Counted from the stretch's first letter, positions 24,932 to 32,639 are shown. The stretch: DNA of 38,977 nucleotides from JBKPCD01 sp046727175 (GCA_046727175.1 JBKPCD010000148.1:1-38977), one strand, 5' to 3'. Notes: generated from the letters alone by a model not told the origin. Numbers and translations: made by a program.

Positions 24932-26787
24932 CAGAGCCCCGGGCCGCCTTCGATTTCGATCGTCAGCAGACGAGATCCGGTGACGGCAGAATCCATCGGC
25001 AGCACCCACTCACCAACGGTCGCGCTGCGGATCGGCGTAAAGCTGCCGCCATTGCGATCGCTCTCCAGCACGGCCAGAACGGACGGAGGAAGTGCCGCCA
25101 TGGCTTCGCCCCTGACCACTGCACCGGGCGTGCCCGTGAGCAGGCGGACGTAGATGCGGTTGTTGCGGCGCGTCTCGTTCAGTACGCGCATCAGTTGCCC
25201 GACGCTTTGCGGCTGCAGCGACCGCCGCAGTTCGCGCTGTTCGAGGGTGTTCAGCTGCCGTCCATCGCTGACGAGAATCGACAGCTCGCCCCTCGCGTTG
25301 GCGGGGATGTCAATCGGAACGGTCGAGATCTTCTCTTCCCCTCGATAGCTTCGCGTCAACACCTTCAGCGGAATCGTTCGTCCGGCGCGCGGCCGCACGT
25401 CGTCGAGCCACACTCGCTCAATCGTGGCACTCCGCGGCGTTTCAGCAGTCGTCACCGAAATGTCGATCCCTTCGAGCGTCACCTTCTCGAGGTCGTTGGA
25501 AAGCAGCATCGTCAGAGGACCGGCAACGGCGGTCGCCGTTCCGAGGATTGGGTTGTCGCCTGTGAACACGTCTTCGAACGACAGCTCCCCGTGACCCTTG
25601 ATCCGCGCCCGGCTCTGGACGGAGAACGTCGCGGCGCCGAACTGGCGCTCGTAAGAGGCCAGCGTGTTGAACATCGCGACGTACGCGAGCAGCGGTGTGA
25701 ACAGCTGATCGTTCACGAGGTGATACTTGAGCGTGCGTTTCGCGGCGCTCGCGCTCGCGTCGGCGCGATCCAGCGTGACGGTCATCGGAATGAGCTGCGG
25801 CCCCTTGCCGAGCGTGCCCGCAATTGCCGTTGCGCGATCCTGCTGCATCGTCCCGATCGTTTTGCCCATGCTCGAGATCTTGAACGAGGTCATGAGGCTG
25901 GGGAGGATCGTGTAGACGTACGCGCGGGTCATCGGGAACTCGGCCGGGCCGAGATTGTAAAAGGGATGCCCGAACGCGTAGACGCGATCGCCGTCGATGT
26001 GAGTGACGGTCCCGGTTGCGCCCATCTCGAGATCTCCCGAGACGAGCGACACGCCAATCGCATCTCCTTCGCGCAACGGTCCCTTGTCACTAGGCGTCTG
26101 ATCCGGTGAGGATGCGCCGGCGATCACCGGAGCAAAACCCGAGTTGCGGAACGGATCGGCAATGAGATCGACCGTTTCCGGATCGAAGCCGCTCATCATC
26201 AACGGCGTCGCGATCGGGCGCAGCATCGCGCCGAGCTGGGCACCAGCAGCCGCTGGAAGTCCGATCGCCTGCACGTCGGCAGGGCGACGGGCAAACGGCG
26301 CAAGCTCCGCGTAGATAGCGCTCAGCGCGGCCGATAATCCCTCGCGTGTGACCGGCAGCTCGAGACGCGCCTGCTCCGTTGCGGCACGGCGTGTCATCCC
26401 GGTCGCATCCTTCATCTCCGCAATCGGCGTGATTCCCGCAATCGGTTCCTTGGAGAACGCGCCAATCGAGTACGAGACGGCGCCGATCAGGCGGCCATCG
26501 ATGTAGACCGGGCTGCCGCTCATGCCCTGGGCGACGCCAGACTCGGCGAGTCGAGCACCTTCGAGCCGCGCGAGAATCAGGTCGCGTCGAGGGCCCTGAA
26601 CGTTGTGCAGCACACCGAGGATGTGGGCCTTGAATTCCTGGAGCTCGGTGCCTTCGAAGACCGTCCGGCCGACGCCGACCATGCCGATCCGGACCTCGCT
26701 GACTGGCATGAGCGGAGTGCTCGCGGGCACAGAGACTCCGAGGAGCGCGGCCACTCCAAGGGCCGAGGTAAGTGTTCGTCGTTTCAT
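24931..26787 (-). CDS. SpoIVB-type S55 peptidase-domain protein
   Basis: A 618-residue exported protein. An N-terminal signal (RRTLTSALGVAALLGVSVPAS) is followed by VSEVRIGMVGVGRTVFEGT and the S55 signature SGVAQGMSGSPVYIDGRLIG, with the presumed nucleophile Ser90. The segment also contains FKAHILGVLHNVQGPRRDL. The remaining ~450 residues contain another compact segment with GDRVYAFGHPFYNLGPAEFP, a pattern seen in large S55 proteins outside the Firmicutes. Such proteins are not tied to sporulation here; proteolytic activation of a periplasmic partner is a reasonable guess. It is first in a two-gene unit with the propeller protein (TGATG junction) and divergent from the trp leader. No clear Shine-Dalgarno precedes the ATG at 26787. 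Confidence 0.85.
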   Translation of the reverse strand: MKRRTLTSALGVAALLGVSVPASTPLMPVSEVRIGMVGVGRTVFEGTELQEFKAHILGVLHNVQGPRRDLILARLEGARLAESGVAQGMSGSPVYIDGRLIGAVSYSIGAFSKEPIAGITPIAEMKDATGMTRRAATEQARLELPVTREGLSAALSAIYAELAPFARRPADVQAIGLPAAAGAQLGAMLRPIATPLMMSGFDPETVDLIADPFRNSGFAPVIAGASSPDQTPSDKGPLREGDAIGVSLVSGDLEMGATGTVTHIDGDRVYAFGHPFYNLGPAEFPMTRAYVYTILPSLMTSFKISSMGKTIGTMQQDRATAIAGTLGKGPQLIPMTVTLDRADASASAAKRTLKYHLVNDQLFTPLLAYVAMFNTLASYERQFGAATFSVQSRARIKGHGELSFEDVFTGDNPILGTATAVAGPLTMLLSNDLEKVTLEGIDISVTTAETPRSATIERVWLDDVRPRAGRTIPLKVLTRSYRGEEKISTVPIDIPANARGELSILVSDGRQLNTLEQRELRRSLQPQSVGQLMRVLNETRRNNRIYVRLLTGTPGAVVRGEAMAALPPSVLAVLESDRNGGSFTPIRSATVGEWVLPMDSAVTGSRLLTIEIEGGPGL

Positions 26788-26790
26788 GAC

Positions 26791-26818
26791 TTGTCGGGAA
26801 AACCGAGGACCTTATATT
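26791..26818 (+). promoter_or_regulatory. Candidate promoter of the aromatic operon leader
   Basis: TTGTCG (26791-26796), a 16-base spacer and TATATT (26813-26818) resemble a housekeeping promoter; the -10 matches 5 of 6 and the -35 is weak. The area is unusually AT-rich for this window. It would start the transcript near 26825, about 50 bases before the leader ORF. A second candidate (TTGCGG at 26839, GCTAAT at 26861) lies too close to that ORF. Confidence 0.4.
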
Positions 26819-26877
26819 TAGTTATACGGACCAACTGCTTGCGGGTCAAGAGGGAATGGTGCTAATGTGAGTGCCGC

Positions 26878-26970
26878 TTGACCACCCTGCTCACTCAGAC
26901 GCGGATTGCCTTCCGAAGGACTGGATCCTTTTGGTGGTGGTATCCGTCTGCTGAGGGGGCAATTCACTAG
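26878..26970 (+). CDS. trpL: trp leader peptide with three tandem Trp codons
   Basis: A 30-codon ORF ending in WWWYPSAEGAIH and a TAG stop at 26968-26970. The three consecutive TGG codons are at 26932-26940 (residues 19-21). An in-frame TAA at 26863 limits how far upstream it can begin; the TTG at 26878 is the best start, with only a weak GAG 6 bases before it. Trp is otherwise a rare residue, so three in a row in a short ORF just ahead of an aro/trp operon is the hallmark of ribosome-mediated attenuation. Ten bases after the last Trp codon begins an antiterminator strand, and a terminator hairpin follows. A ribosome stalling at the Trp codons leaves that strand free, whereas one reaching the stop covers it. 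The start codon is the weakest part of this call. Confidence 0.78.
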   Translation: MTTLLTQTRIAFRRTGSFWWWYPSAEGAIH

Positions 26971-27011
26971 CCTGCCGCCGGCAGGACAGGGATTTCGAAA
27001 GCCTCCTCAGC
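26950..27011 (+). promoter_or_regulatory. Antiterminator pairing of the trp attenuator
   Basis: GCTGAGGGGGC (26950-26960) can pair over 11 bp with GCCTCCTCAGC (27001-27011), the left arm of the terminator, with one G-U pair. The two structures are mutually exclusive. The strand 26950-26960 lies inside the end of the leader ORF, so a ribosome at the TAG would mask it. A small perfect hairpin CCTGCC-GCC-GGCAGG (26971-26985) lies in the intervening loop. Confidence 0.75.
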
Positions 27012-27034
27012 CAATTGGCTGAGGAGGCTTTTTT
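26998..27034 (+). terminator. Intrinsic terminator (attenuator) before the aro/trp operon
   Basis: A perfect 12-bp stem GCCTCCTCAGCC (27001-27012) with GGCTGAGGAGGC (27017-27028), loop AATT, followed by T6 (27029-27034). With flanking AAA/TTT the palindrome extends to 34 bases. It lies 54 bases before the aroD-aroE start codon and downstream of the Trp-rich leader ORF, so it reads as an attenuator rather than as the end of a gene; the nearest upstream gene points away. Confidence 0.92.
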
Positions 27035-27088
27035 GGTTTATGGAGACGGGATTCACGCAGATTTGGCCGGTTGAAGGGAACGTGGTTC

Positions 27089-28543
27089 ATGTCCGTACCG
27101 CAGTTGTGCGTAACGGTGGCCGCCCGGACGATGGGCGAGCTCCGAAGGGCTAGAGACGCCGCAGAAGGCGCCGACCTGGTCGAACTGCGGCTCGACTCGG
27201 TCGACCTTCCAGACGTTGCAGGCGCCCTCGAAGGACGGCGACGACCGGCCATCGTCACGTGTCGGCCGACGTGGGACGGCGGCGGCTTCGATGGATCCGA
27301 AGAAGAGCGTCAGCGGCTCCTCGAATCGGCGCTGAGGCTTGGCGCCGAATACGTCGACCTCGAAGCAACGGCATCGTTCACGCCGGCGCTGATTCACGCG
27401 CGGACCGGCCGCGGGATTATCGTCTCGACCCATCGATTCGATGGACCGGTGAACGATATCCCGGGAATCTATCGGACCCTCCGCTCGATGGGTGGGGAAG
27501 TGACGAAGCTGGCAGTACCAGCGACACATTTGACCGACACACTGCCGTTGTTCGAGGTGGCGGCGCATCGTGATGCCGGGGCGCACGTACTGATCGCCAT
27601 GGGCACTCCGGGAATTCCGTCGCGCGTCCTGGCCTCGAAGCTTGGAAATCGATGGACCTACGCAGGCGACGGCGTCGCGCCAGGACAATTGCCTGTCGCG
27701 CGCATGCTTCGCGAATTCCGGTTCAGGAGAATCGTGGCCCACGCGGCGCTGTTCGGTGTGGTTGGCAACCCAGTCGGCCACTCGCGATCGCCGGCGATGC
27801 ACAACGCGGGCTTTGCAGCGCTCGGTTTGAACGCCGTATACGTGCCGCTCGAAGCGTCGGACGTTGAGGACTTCGTGCGATTTGCGCGCGCGCTGGATCT
27901 TCGCGGCGCGAGCATCACTGCGCCGTTCAAGGTCGCGCTGATGTCGCACGTCGACGAGATCGATCCCGTCGCGCGTCGTGTCGGCGCGATCAATACGCTC
28001 ATCGTCCGCGGCGGACGGTGGATTGGCGCGAACACCGACGTGGAAGGATTCCTGGCGCCGCTCGCGGGCCGAATTGCACTGAAGGGCGTTCGCGCGTCGG
28101 TCCTCGGATCGGGCGGGGCCGCACGCGCGGTCGCCGTCGCGCTCACGCAGGAGGGCGCCGCTGTCACGATTTGCGCGCGGCGCCGCGACGCCGCCGAACG
28201 AATTGCGATGATGGTCGGCGGTTCCGTCGGTAACTTTCCTCCGCGGGCCGGAAGCTGGGACGTGCTGGTCAACGCGACAACCGCCGGAAGCGCAACGGCA
28301 CCCGTGAACCCCATCGCGGGAGCAGAGCTCGATGGGGAAATCGTGTTCGATCTGGTCTACGTTCCGGCCGAGACGCGTCTGCTCGCCGACGCGCGCGCGG
28401 CCGGATGCCTGACGATTGGCGGGCTCGAGATGTTGATCGCGCAGGCGGAACGGCAGTTCGAGCTCTGGACGGGGCAGCGGCCGCCGGCAGGCCTCTTCCA
28501 GGCTGCCGCGGCGACGGAAGAAGAGTCGAGAGCGAGCGTATGA
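27089..28543 (+). CDS. aroDE: Bifunctional 3-dehydroquinate dehydratase (type I) / shikimate dehydrogenase
   Basis: A 484-residue fusion for two consecutive shikimate steps. Residues ~1-210 are a type I dehydroquinase: DLVELRLDSVD, active-site His115 in VSTHRFDG, and Schiff-base Lys140 in EVTKLAVPA. Residues ~220-484 are shikimate dehydrogenase: GNPVGHSRSPAMHNAGF, catalytic Lys281 in ITAPFKVAL, Asn302 and Asp317 (NTLI, ANTDVEGF), and the NADP loop GSGGAARAV. Start: the ATG at 27089 with AAGGGA 9 bases upstream; a TTG at 27071 would add six residues. It is the first structural gene after the trp attenuator, and its stop overlaps trpE (ATGA). The fused order, as in plants and chlamydiae, allows direct passing of dehydroshikimate between the two sites. 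Confidence 0.96.
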   Translation: MSVPQLCVTVAARTMGELRRARDAAEGADLVELRLDSVDLPDVAGALEGRRRPAIVTCRPTWDGGGFDGSEEERQRLLESALRLGAEYVDLEATASFTPALIHARTGRGIIVSTHRFDGPVNDIPGIYRTLRSMGGEVTKLAVPATHLTDTLPLFEVAAHRDAGAHVLIAMGTPGIPSRVLASKLGNRWTYAGDGVAPGQLPVARMLREFRFRRIVAHAALFGVVGNPVGHSRSPAMHNAGFAALGLNAVYVPLEASDVEDFVRFARALDLRGASITAPFKVALMSHVDEIDPVARRVGAINTLIVRGGRWIGANTDVEGFLAPLAGRIALKGVRASVLGSGGAARAVAVALTQEGAAVTICARRRDAAERIAMMVGGSVGNFPPRAGSWDVLVNATTAGSATAPVNPIAGAELDGEIVFDLVYVPAETRLLADARAAGCLTIGGLEMLIAQAERQFELWTGQRPPAGLFQAAAATEEESRASV

Positions 28544-30033
28544 AGCAGACGACATTCGAGGAGTTCGTGGACCTGGCCCGACGAGGCACGTTCGTGCCCG
28601 TCGTCAAGGAAATCATTGCCGATCTGCTCACGCCCGTGTCCGCGTTCCTCAAGATTGCCGAGCATTCCGACTACGCGTTCCTGTTCGAGAGCGTTGAAGG
28701 CGGCGAGCGCATCGCCCGGTACTCGTTCCTCGGGAAGGATCCGTTCCTCGTGCTGCGATCGCGCGCGGGGCGGACGACAATCGATCGGTCCGGCGTGACA
28801 ACGGAAACGGATGACCCGTTGGTTCCCGCGCTTCGCCGGCTCATGGCGGAATTCCAGTCGCCGTTCGTGCCTGGTCTGCCGCGGTTCACGGGTGGAGCGG
28901 TAGGGTTCATCGGCTACGACGCCGCGCCCATCTTCGAGCCGGTGCTGAAGGACGCGTGGCAGCGAAGCGCATGGCACGGCAGCGATGAAGGTGCGGAAGA
29001 CGAAGCGGGTTTCATGCTGTTCGACACGGTCCTGGCATTCGATCACGTGAAGCACCGCATCCTGATCATCTCGAACGCGCGCATCACGCCGGAAGAGGAG
29101 CTGCAGGCGCTCTACCAGTTCGCGTGCGCGAAGATTCAATTCGTCGAGCGCGAGCTCGAGCGCGGCTTGTCGCAGATGGAAGCTCGGACTGGCCAACCAC
29201 CCGAGGTCCGTTCGAATCAGAGCCAGGAGAGGTTCGAGACCGGCGTCCGCACGATCAAGGAACGCATCGCCGCGGGCGACATCTATCAGGCCGTGCTCTC
29301 GCAGCGATTCGAGGCGGACGTCTCGGCGGATCCCTTTACCGTGTATCGCGCGCTCCGGCACGTCAATCCGTCGCCCTACATGTATTTTATGCGCATGGGA
29401 GCGCTCGCGATTGTGGGCTCTTCGCCCGAGATGCTGGTTAGAGTCGAGGGACCACGGGTGGAGACGCATCCTATTGCCGGCACTCGACCGCGCGGCACGA
29501 ACGAAGACGACGACCTTCGACTCGCGGAGGAGTTGAAACGGAACGAGAAAGAAAAGGCCGAGCACGTCATGCTCGTCGATCTCGGCCGCAATGATCTCGG
29601 TCGCGTCTGTGAGTTTGGATCGGTACGCGTGCCGCAGTACATGGCACTCGAGCGGTACTCGCACGTCATGCACCTGGTATCCACGGTCGATGGGCGACTT
29701 GCACCGGACCACGATCACATGGATGCTCTGGTCGCGTGCTTCCCGGCTGGGACCGTGTCGGGGGCTCCAAAGATCAGGGCCATGCAGATCCTTGCGGAAC
29801 TGGAGCCAACGAGACGCGATATTTATGCAGGGGCGATTGGTTACATCGACTTTGCCGGAAACCTCGACTTCTGCATCGCGATTCGCACGATCACGATCAG
29901 GAACGGCGTCGCGCGCGTGCAGGCCGGCGCCGGGATCGTGGCCGATTCGAATCCGGCAGCCGAGTACGAAGAAACACGCGACAAGGCGCGGGCGCTCCTG
30001 CAGGCGATCGCGATGGCCGAAAGCGGGCTGTGA
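28540..30033 (+). CDS. trpE: Anthranilate synthase component I
   Basis: A 497-residue subunit that converts chorismate plus ammonia to anthranilate. The N-terminal regulatory segment FLFESVEGGERIARYSFLG (about residues 46-64) corresponds to the LLESx tryptophan-feedback site. The catalytic part has DIYQAVLSQRFE, PSPYMYFMRMG, PIAGTRPRG, LGRNDLGRV and CFPAGTVSGAPKIRAMQI. The feedback site, together with adjacent trpG and trpD, favours TrpE over the folate paralogue PabB. ATG 28540-28542 overlaps the aroDE stop as ATGA, and the 3' end overlaps trpG as GTGA, so it is coupled on both sides. Confidence 0.96.
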   Translation: MKQTTFEEFVDLARRGTFVPVVKEIIADLLTPVSAFLKIAEHSDYAFLFESVEGGERIARYSFLGKDPFLVLRSRAGRTTIDRSGVTTETDDPLVPALRRLMAEFQSPFVPGLPRFTGGAVGFIGYDAAPIFEPVLKDAWQRSAWHGSDEGAEDEAGFMLFDTVLAFDHVKHRILIISNARITPEEELQALYQFACAKIQFVERELERGLSQMEARTGQPPEVRSNQSQERFETGVRTIKERIAAGDIYQAVLSQRFEADVSADPFTVYRALRHVNPSPYMYFMRMGALAIVGSSPEMLVRVEGPRVETHPIAGTRPRGTNEDDDLRLAEELKRNEKEKAEHVMLVDLGRNDLGRVCEFGSVRVPQYMALERYSHVMHLVSTVDGRLAPDHDHMDALVACFPAGTVSGAPKIRAMQILAELEPTRRDIYAGAIGYIDFAGNLDFCIAIRTITIRNGVARVQAGAGIVADSNPAAEYEETRDKARALLQAIAMAESGL

Positions 30034-30590
30034 TCCTGCTCATCGACAACTACGACTCGTTCACCTGGAACCTCGCGCAATACCTCGGCGAGCTGGGCGC
30101 GGCCCCGCTCGTCCGGCGCAACGACGAGATTTCGCTGGACGAGATCGAGCGGCTCAAGCCCGAACGCATCGTCATCTCGCCAGGTCCTGGACGGCCCGAG
30201 AATGCGGGGATCTCCGTCGACGTCATCCGAAAGTTTGGTCCGACGACTCCCCTTCTCGGAGTCTGCCTCGGGCATCAGAGCATTGGCGTGGCGTTTGGCG
30301 GATCGGTCGTGAGAGCGCCGGAATTGATGCACGGCAAGATCTCGACGATCCAGCACGACGGCGCGGGTGTGTTTCGACGCGTCTCGCAGGCATTCCCGGC
30401 GGGCCGGTATCATTCCTTGGTGATCGCCGATCCAGTGCCACCGGACCTCGAAGCCTGCGCGCGGACCGACGATGGGACGGTCATGGGCGTGCGGCACCGA
30501 TCGTTTCCCATTCACGGCGTGCAGTTCCATCCCGAGTCCGTTCTGACGAGTGAGGGCCGACGGTTGCTCCGAAATTTCCTGGAGTTGTGA
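30030..30590 (+). CDS. trpG: Anthranilate synthase component II (glutamine amidotransferase)
   Basis: A 186-residue class I glutamine amidotransferase that supplies ammonia to TrpE. It opens with ILLIDNYDSFTWNL and has SPGPGRPENAG. The catalytic triad is Cys79 (GVCLGHQSIG), His167 and Glu169 (FHPES). The start is a GTG at 30030 in a GTGA overlap with trpE; the first ATG would remove the conserved start. Such subunits often also serve folate synthesis (PabA). No separate pabA is visible in the window, so a dual role is possible. Confidence 0.95.
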   Translation: MILLIDNYDSFTWNLAQYLGELGAAPLVRRNDEISLDEIERLKPERIVISPGPGRPENAGISVDVIRKFGPTTPLLGVCLGHQSIGVAFGGSVVRAPELMHGKISTIQHDGAGVFRRVSQAFPAGRYHSLVIADPVPPDLEACARTDDGTVMGVRHRSFPIHGVQFHPESVLTSEGRRLLRNFLEL

Positions 30591-31621
30591 TGTTCGCGGC
30601 GCTGATTGAAAAGCTCCAGCGGCGACAGGATCTCACGGTGGACGAAGCGGCCGCCGCGATGGGCGAAATCATGGACGGCCGTGCGCAGCCGGCGCAGACT
30701 GCCGGGCTCCTCATCGCGCTCGCGATGAAAGGGGAGCGTCCGGCCGAGATCGTCGGGCTTGCGCGGACCATGCGAGGAAGAGCAACGAAACTGTCCCGAA
30801 CGTCGCATTCGGTGTTCGACACGTGCGGCACGGGCGGCGATCGCGCGCACACGTTCAATGTCTCGACGGTTGCGGCGCTCGTGGTCGCGGGATGCGGCGT
30901 TCGTGTCGCGAAGCACGGAAACCGCTCCGTCTCCAGCCGCTGCGGCAGTGCCGATGTGTTCGAAGCGCTCGGCGTCAATATTGCTGCACCGCCTCCCGTC
31001 GTCGAGCGCTGCCTGGAGGACGCTGGGATCGCGTTCTTCTTCGCTCCGACATTTCATCCATCGATGCGTCATGCAGCGCAGACCCGGCGCGACCTTGGCG
31101 TGCGGACGGCGTTCAATCTGCTCGGGCCCTTGACGAATCCGGCGGGAGCGTCCCGTCAGCTCGTTGGCGTTCCTCGGCCCGAGCTGACCGAGCTCGTTGC
31201 GCGATCGCTCGCGCAGCTCGGATCCGAGCGGGCATGGGTCGTACACGGCGCCGACGGTCTCGACGAGATCTCGACGACCGGATACACGAAGGTGTCCGAG
31301 TGTCGGGAGGGCTCCGTCAACACGTTCTACCTGCACCCCGCAGACGTGCGGCTGCCGAAGGCGTCACCTGATGATCTCCGGGGCGGAGATGCGCCCCAGA
31401 ACGCGCGCATCGCACGCGCCGTGCTCGCCGGCGAGCCTGGTCCGGCGCGCGACATCGTTCTCTTCAATGCAGCCGCATCGCTTCTGATTGCCGGTGCAGT
31501 CCCGAATCTGGTCGATGGCCTCGCGCGTGCCGCCGCTGCAATCGACGGCGGACGGGCGGCAGCGATCCTGGGGAATCTTGCTCGAGCGTCGAACATGGCC
31601 CCGGAGGTAGCCGGCGCATGA
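30590..31621 (+). CDS. trpD: Anthranilate phosphoribosyltransferase
   Basis: A 343-residue enzyme that transfers phosphoribose from PRPP to anthranilate. Characteristic motifs are DTCGTGGDRAHTFNVST (PRPP pyrophosphate loop), AKHGNRSVSSRCGSADV (anthranilate site) and NLLGPLTNPAG. I chose the ATG at 30590, which has GGAG 5 bases upstream and overlaps the trpG stop by one base (TGATG). A GTG three bases earlier (GTGA) is the alternative. It ends in an ATGA overlap with trpC. It is not fused to trpG, unlike the enterobacterial arrangement. Confidence 0.96.
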   Translation: MFAALIEKLQRRQDLTVDEAAAAMGEIMDGRAQPAQTAGLLIALAMKGERPAEIVGLARTMRGRATKLSRTSHSVFDTCGTGGDRAHTFNVSTVAALVVAGCGVRVAKHGNRSVSSRCGSADVFEALGVNIAAPPPVVERCLEDAGIAFFFAPTFHPSMRHAAQTRRDLGVRTAFNLLGPLTNPAGASRQLVGVPRPELTELVARSLAQLGSERAWVVHGADGLDEISTTGYTKVSECREGSVNTFYLHPADVRLPKASPDDLRGGDAPQNARIARAVLAGEPGPARDIVLFNAAASLLIAGAVPNLVDGLARAAAAIDGGRAAAILGNLARASNMAPEVAGA

Positions 31622-32406
31622 CGACCGCGGACCTCCTCGAGACGATCGTCGCAGCGACCCGCAAGAGCGTCGAGTTCCGCCGCGAGCAGCATCCCGAGCG
31701 CGAGCTGGAGCGCATCACGTACCGACAACCGCAAGGCAGCCGGTTCATTGCAGCGTTGCAACAGTCACCCGAGCCACGTGTGATCGCAGAGTGCAAACGA
31801 CGATCGCCCTCGCGCGGCATCCTGCGGGCCGACTACGACGCCGTGGCGCACGCGAAGGCGTATGCGAAGGCGGGCGCGGCTGCGATTTCGGTCCTGACGG
31901 AGCCAACGTTCTTCGACGGATCGCTCGAACATCTCATTCGCGTCCGGGCCGCTGTCGATCTGCCCGTGCTTCGAAAGGACTTCATCGTCACGGAGTATCA
32001 GCTGCTCGAGGCTGCCATTCACGGAGCCGATGCGGTGCTCCTCATTGTTGCTGCACTCGATGATGTGTCGTTGAAGCGATTCTTGTGGACTTGCGACGAG
32101 CTCGGCCTCGCCCCGCTCGTGGAAGTGCACGATGTCGCAGAGGCTCAGCGCGCCCAGGACGCGGACGCAACCGTCATTGGCGTAAACAGCAGGAATCTGC
32201 GCACGCTGGCGGTCGATCCCGACGTCCATGCAAGGGTCGCGCGCGTATTGCCGCCCGACATCACGGCCGTGGCGGAGAGCGGCATCCGGACCTACGCGGA
32301 CCTGGTCAGTCTATCGGGGAGCGGGTATCACGCGTTCCTCGTCGGCGAGCAACTGATCGCTCAGCGCGATCCCGGCGCAGCGCTGCAGGAGTTGAGATGC
32401 GGATGA
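31618..32406 (+). CDS. trpC: Indole-3-glycerol phosphate synthase
   Basis: A 262-residue TIM barrel that closes the indole ring by decarboxylation. Signatures: AECKRRSPSRG with catalytic Lys60, SVLTEPTFFDGSLEHL, LRKDFIVTEYQ, GVNSRNLRTL and AVAESGIRT. The start is fixed by an ATGA overlap with trpD. Its stop (32404-32406) abuts a tandem repeat insertion that separates it from trpF. The last codons (ELRCG) are unusual, but the length is normal, so the insertion has not truncated the enzyme noticeably. Confidence 0.96.
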   Translation: MTTADLLETIVAATRKSVEFRREQHPERELERITYRQPQGSRFIAALQQSPEPRVIAECKRRSPSRGILRADYDAVAHAKAYAKAGAAAISVLTEPTFFDGSLEHLIRVRAAVDLPVLRKDFIVTEYQLLEAAIHGADAVLLIVAALDDVSLKRFLWTCDELGLAPLVEVHDVAEAQRAQDADATVIGVNSRNLRTLAVDPDVHARVARVLPPDITAVAESGIRTYADLVSLSGSGYHAFLVGEQLIAQRDPGAALQELRCG

Positions 32407-32635
32407 TGCGCGTCGCGAACGAGCGCAAGCGAGTGAGGCACACGAGCGGAGCGGGGGTGGTGGGACCTCGCGAGCGAGTGTGTAGGGGGGCCGGCGGGGC
32501 GAAGCCCCCCGGGGAAAGAATGACGCGCGCCGCGAACGAGCGTGAGCGAGTGAGCCACACGAGCGGCGCGGGGCGGTGGGCCCCCGCGAGCGAGTGTGTA
32601 GGGGGGTCCGGCGGGGCGAAGCCCCCCGGGAATGA
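32403..32635 (+). repeat. Tandem pair of ~117-base GC-rich units inserted between trpC and trpF
   Basis: Unit 1 (32403-32519) and unit 2 (32520-32635) are about 90% alike by eye, and a third partial copy of the unit start (ATGACGCGCG) forms the beginning of trpF. Each unit contains GCGAACGAGCG, GAGCGAGTG, ACACGAGCGG and GCGAGCGAGTGTGTAGGGGG, and ends in a GC-rich hairpin, GGGGC-GAA-GCCCC (32496-32508 and 32613-32625), with an alternative G6/C6 stem around it. Repetition of ATGAxGCGCG at both unit starts and at the trpF start looks like a target-site duplication or junction repeat. No transposase is present, so it would be non-autonomous. Confidence 0.88.
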
Positions 32636-32639
32636 ATGA
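32403..32639 (+). CDS. Mini-ORF formed by the tandem insert, coupled to trpC and trpF
   Basis: The insert is open in one frame from ATG 32403, overlapping the trpC stop as ATGA, to TGA 32637-32639, overlapping the trpF start as ATGA. It would encode 78 residues made of two 39-residue repeats sharing ANER-RV-HTSGAG and GGAKPPG; the second begins with its own ATG at 32520, preceded by GGGGA. A single-base length difference at the end of unit 2 creates the stop exactly at trpF. I do not recognise a protein function. The translation may matter only because it carries ribosomes across the hairpins to trpF. Low complexity and the palindromes argue against a folded protein. Confidence 0.4.
   Translation: MMRVANERKRVRHTSGAGVVGPRERVCRGAGGAKPPGERMTRAANERERVSHTSGAGRWAPASECVGGSGGAKPPGNE

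Noticed and set aside
26856..26870. Five-codon ORF ATG GTG CTA ATG TGA as the leader peptide
   Set aside because: Contains no Trp codons and ends before the attenuator; it is in a different frame from the WWW segment.
26819..27034. T-box riboswitch upstream of the trp operon
   Set aside because: I find no T-box bulge (AGGGTGGNACCGCG-like) and no specifier stem; the tandem Trp codons and ORF explain the leader better.
27053..28555. 500-codon minus ORF opposite aroDE
   Set aside because: Shadow frame; composition and lack of motifs contrast with the intact aroDE fusion.
28357..29718. 453-codon minus ORF opposite trpE
   Set aside because: Arg/His-rich, no domain, no start context; trpE motifs on the + strand are complete.
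32403..32635. CRISPR array
   Set aside because: Only two ~117-base units directly abutting, with no short repeat/unique spacer alternation.
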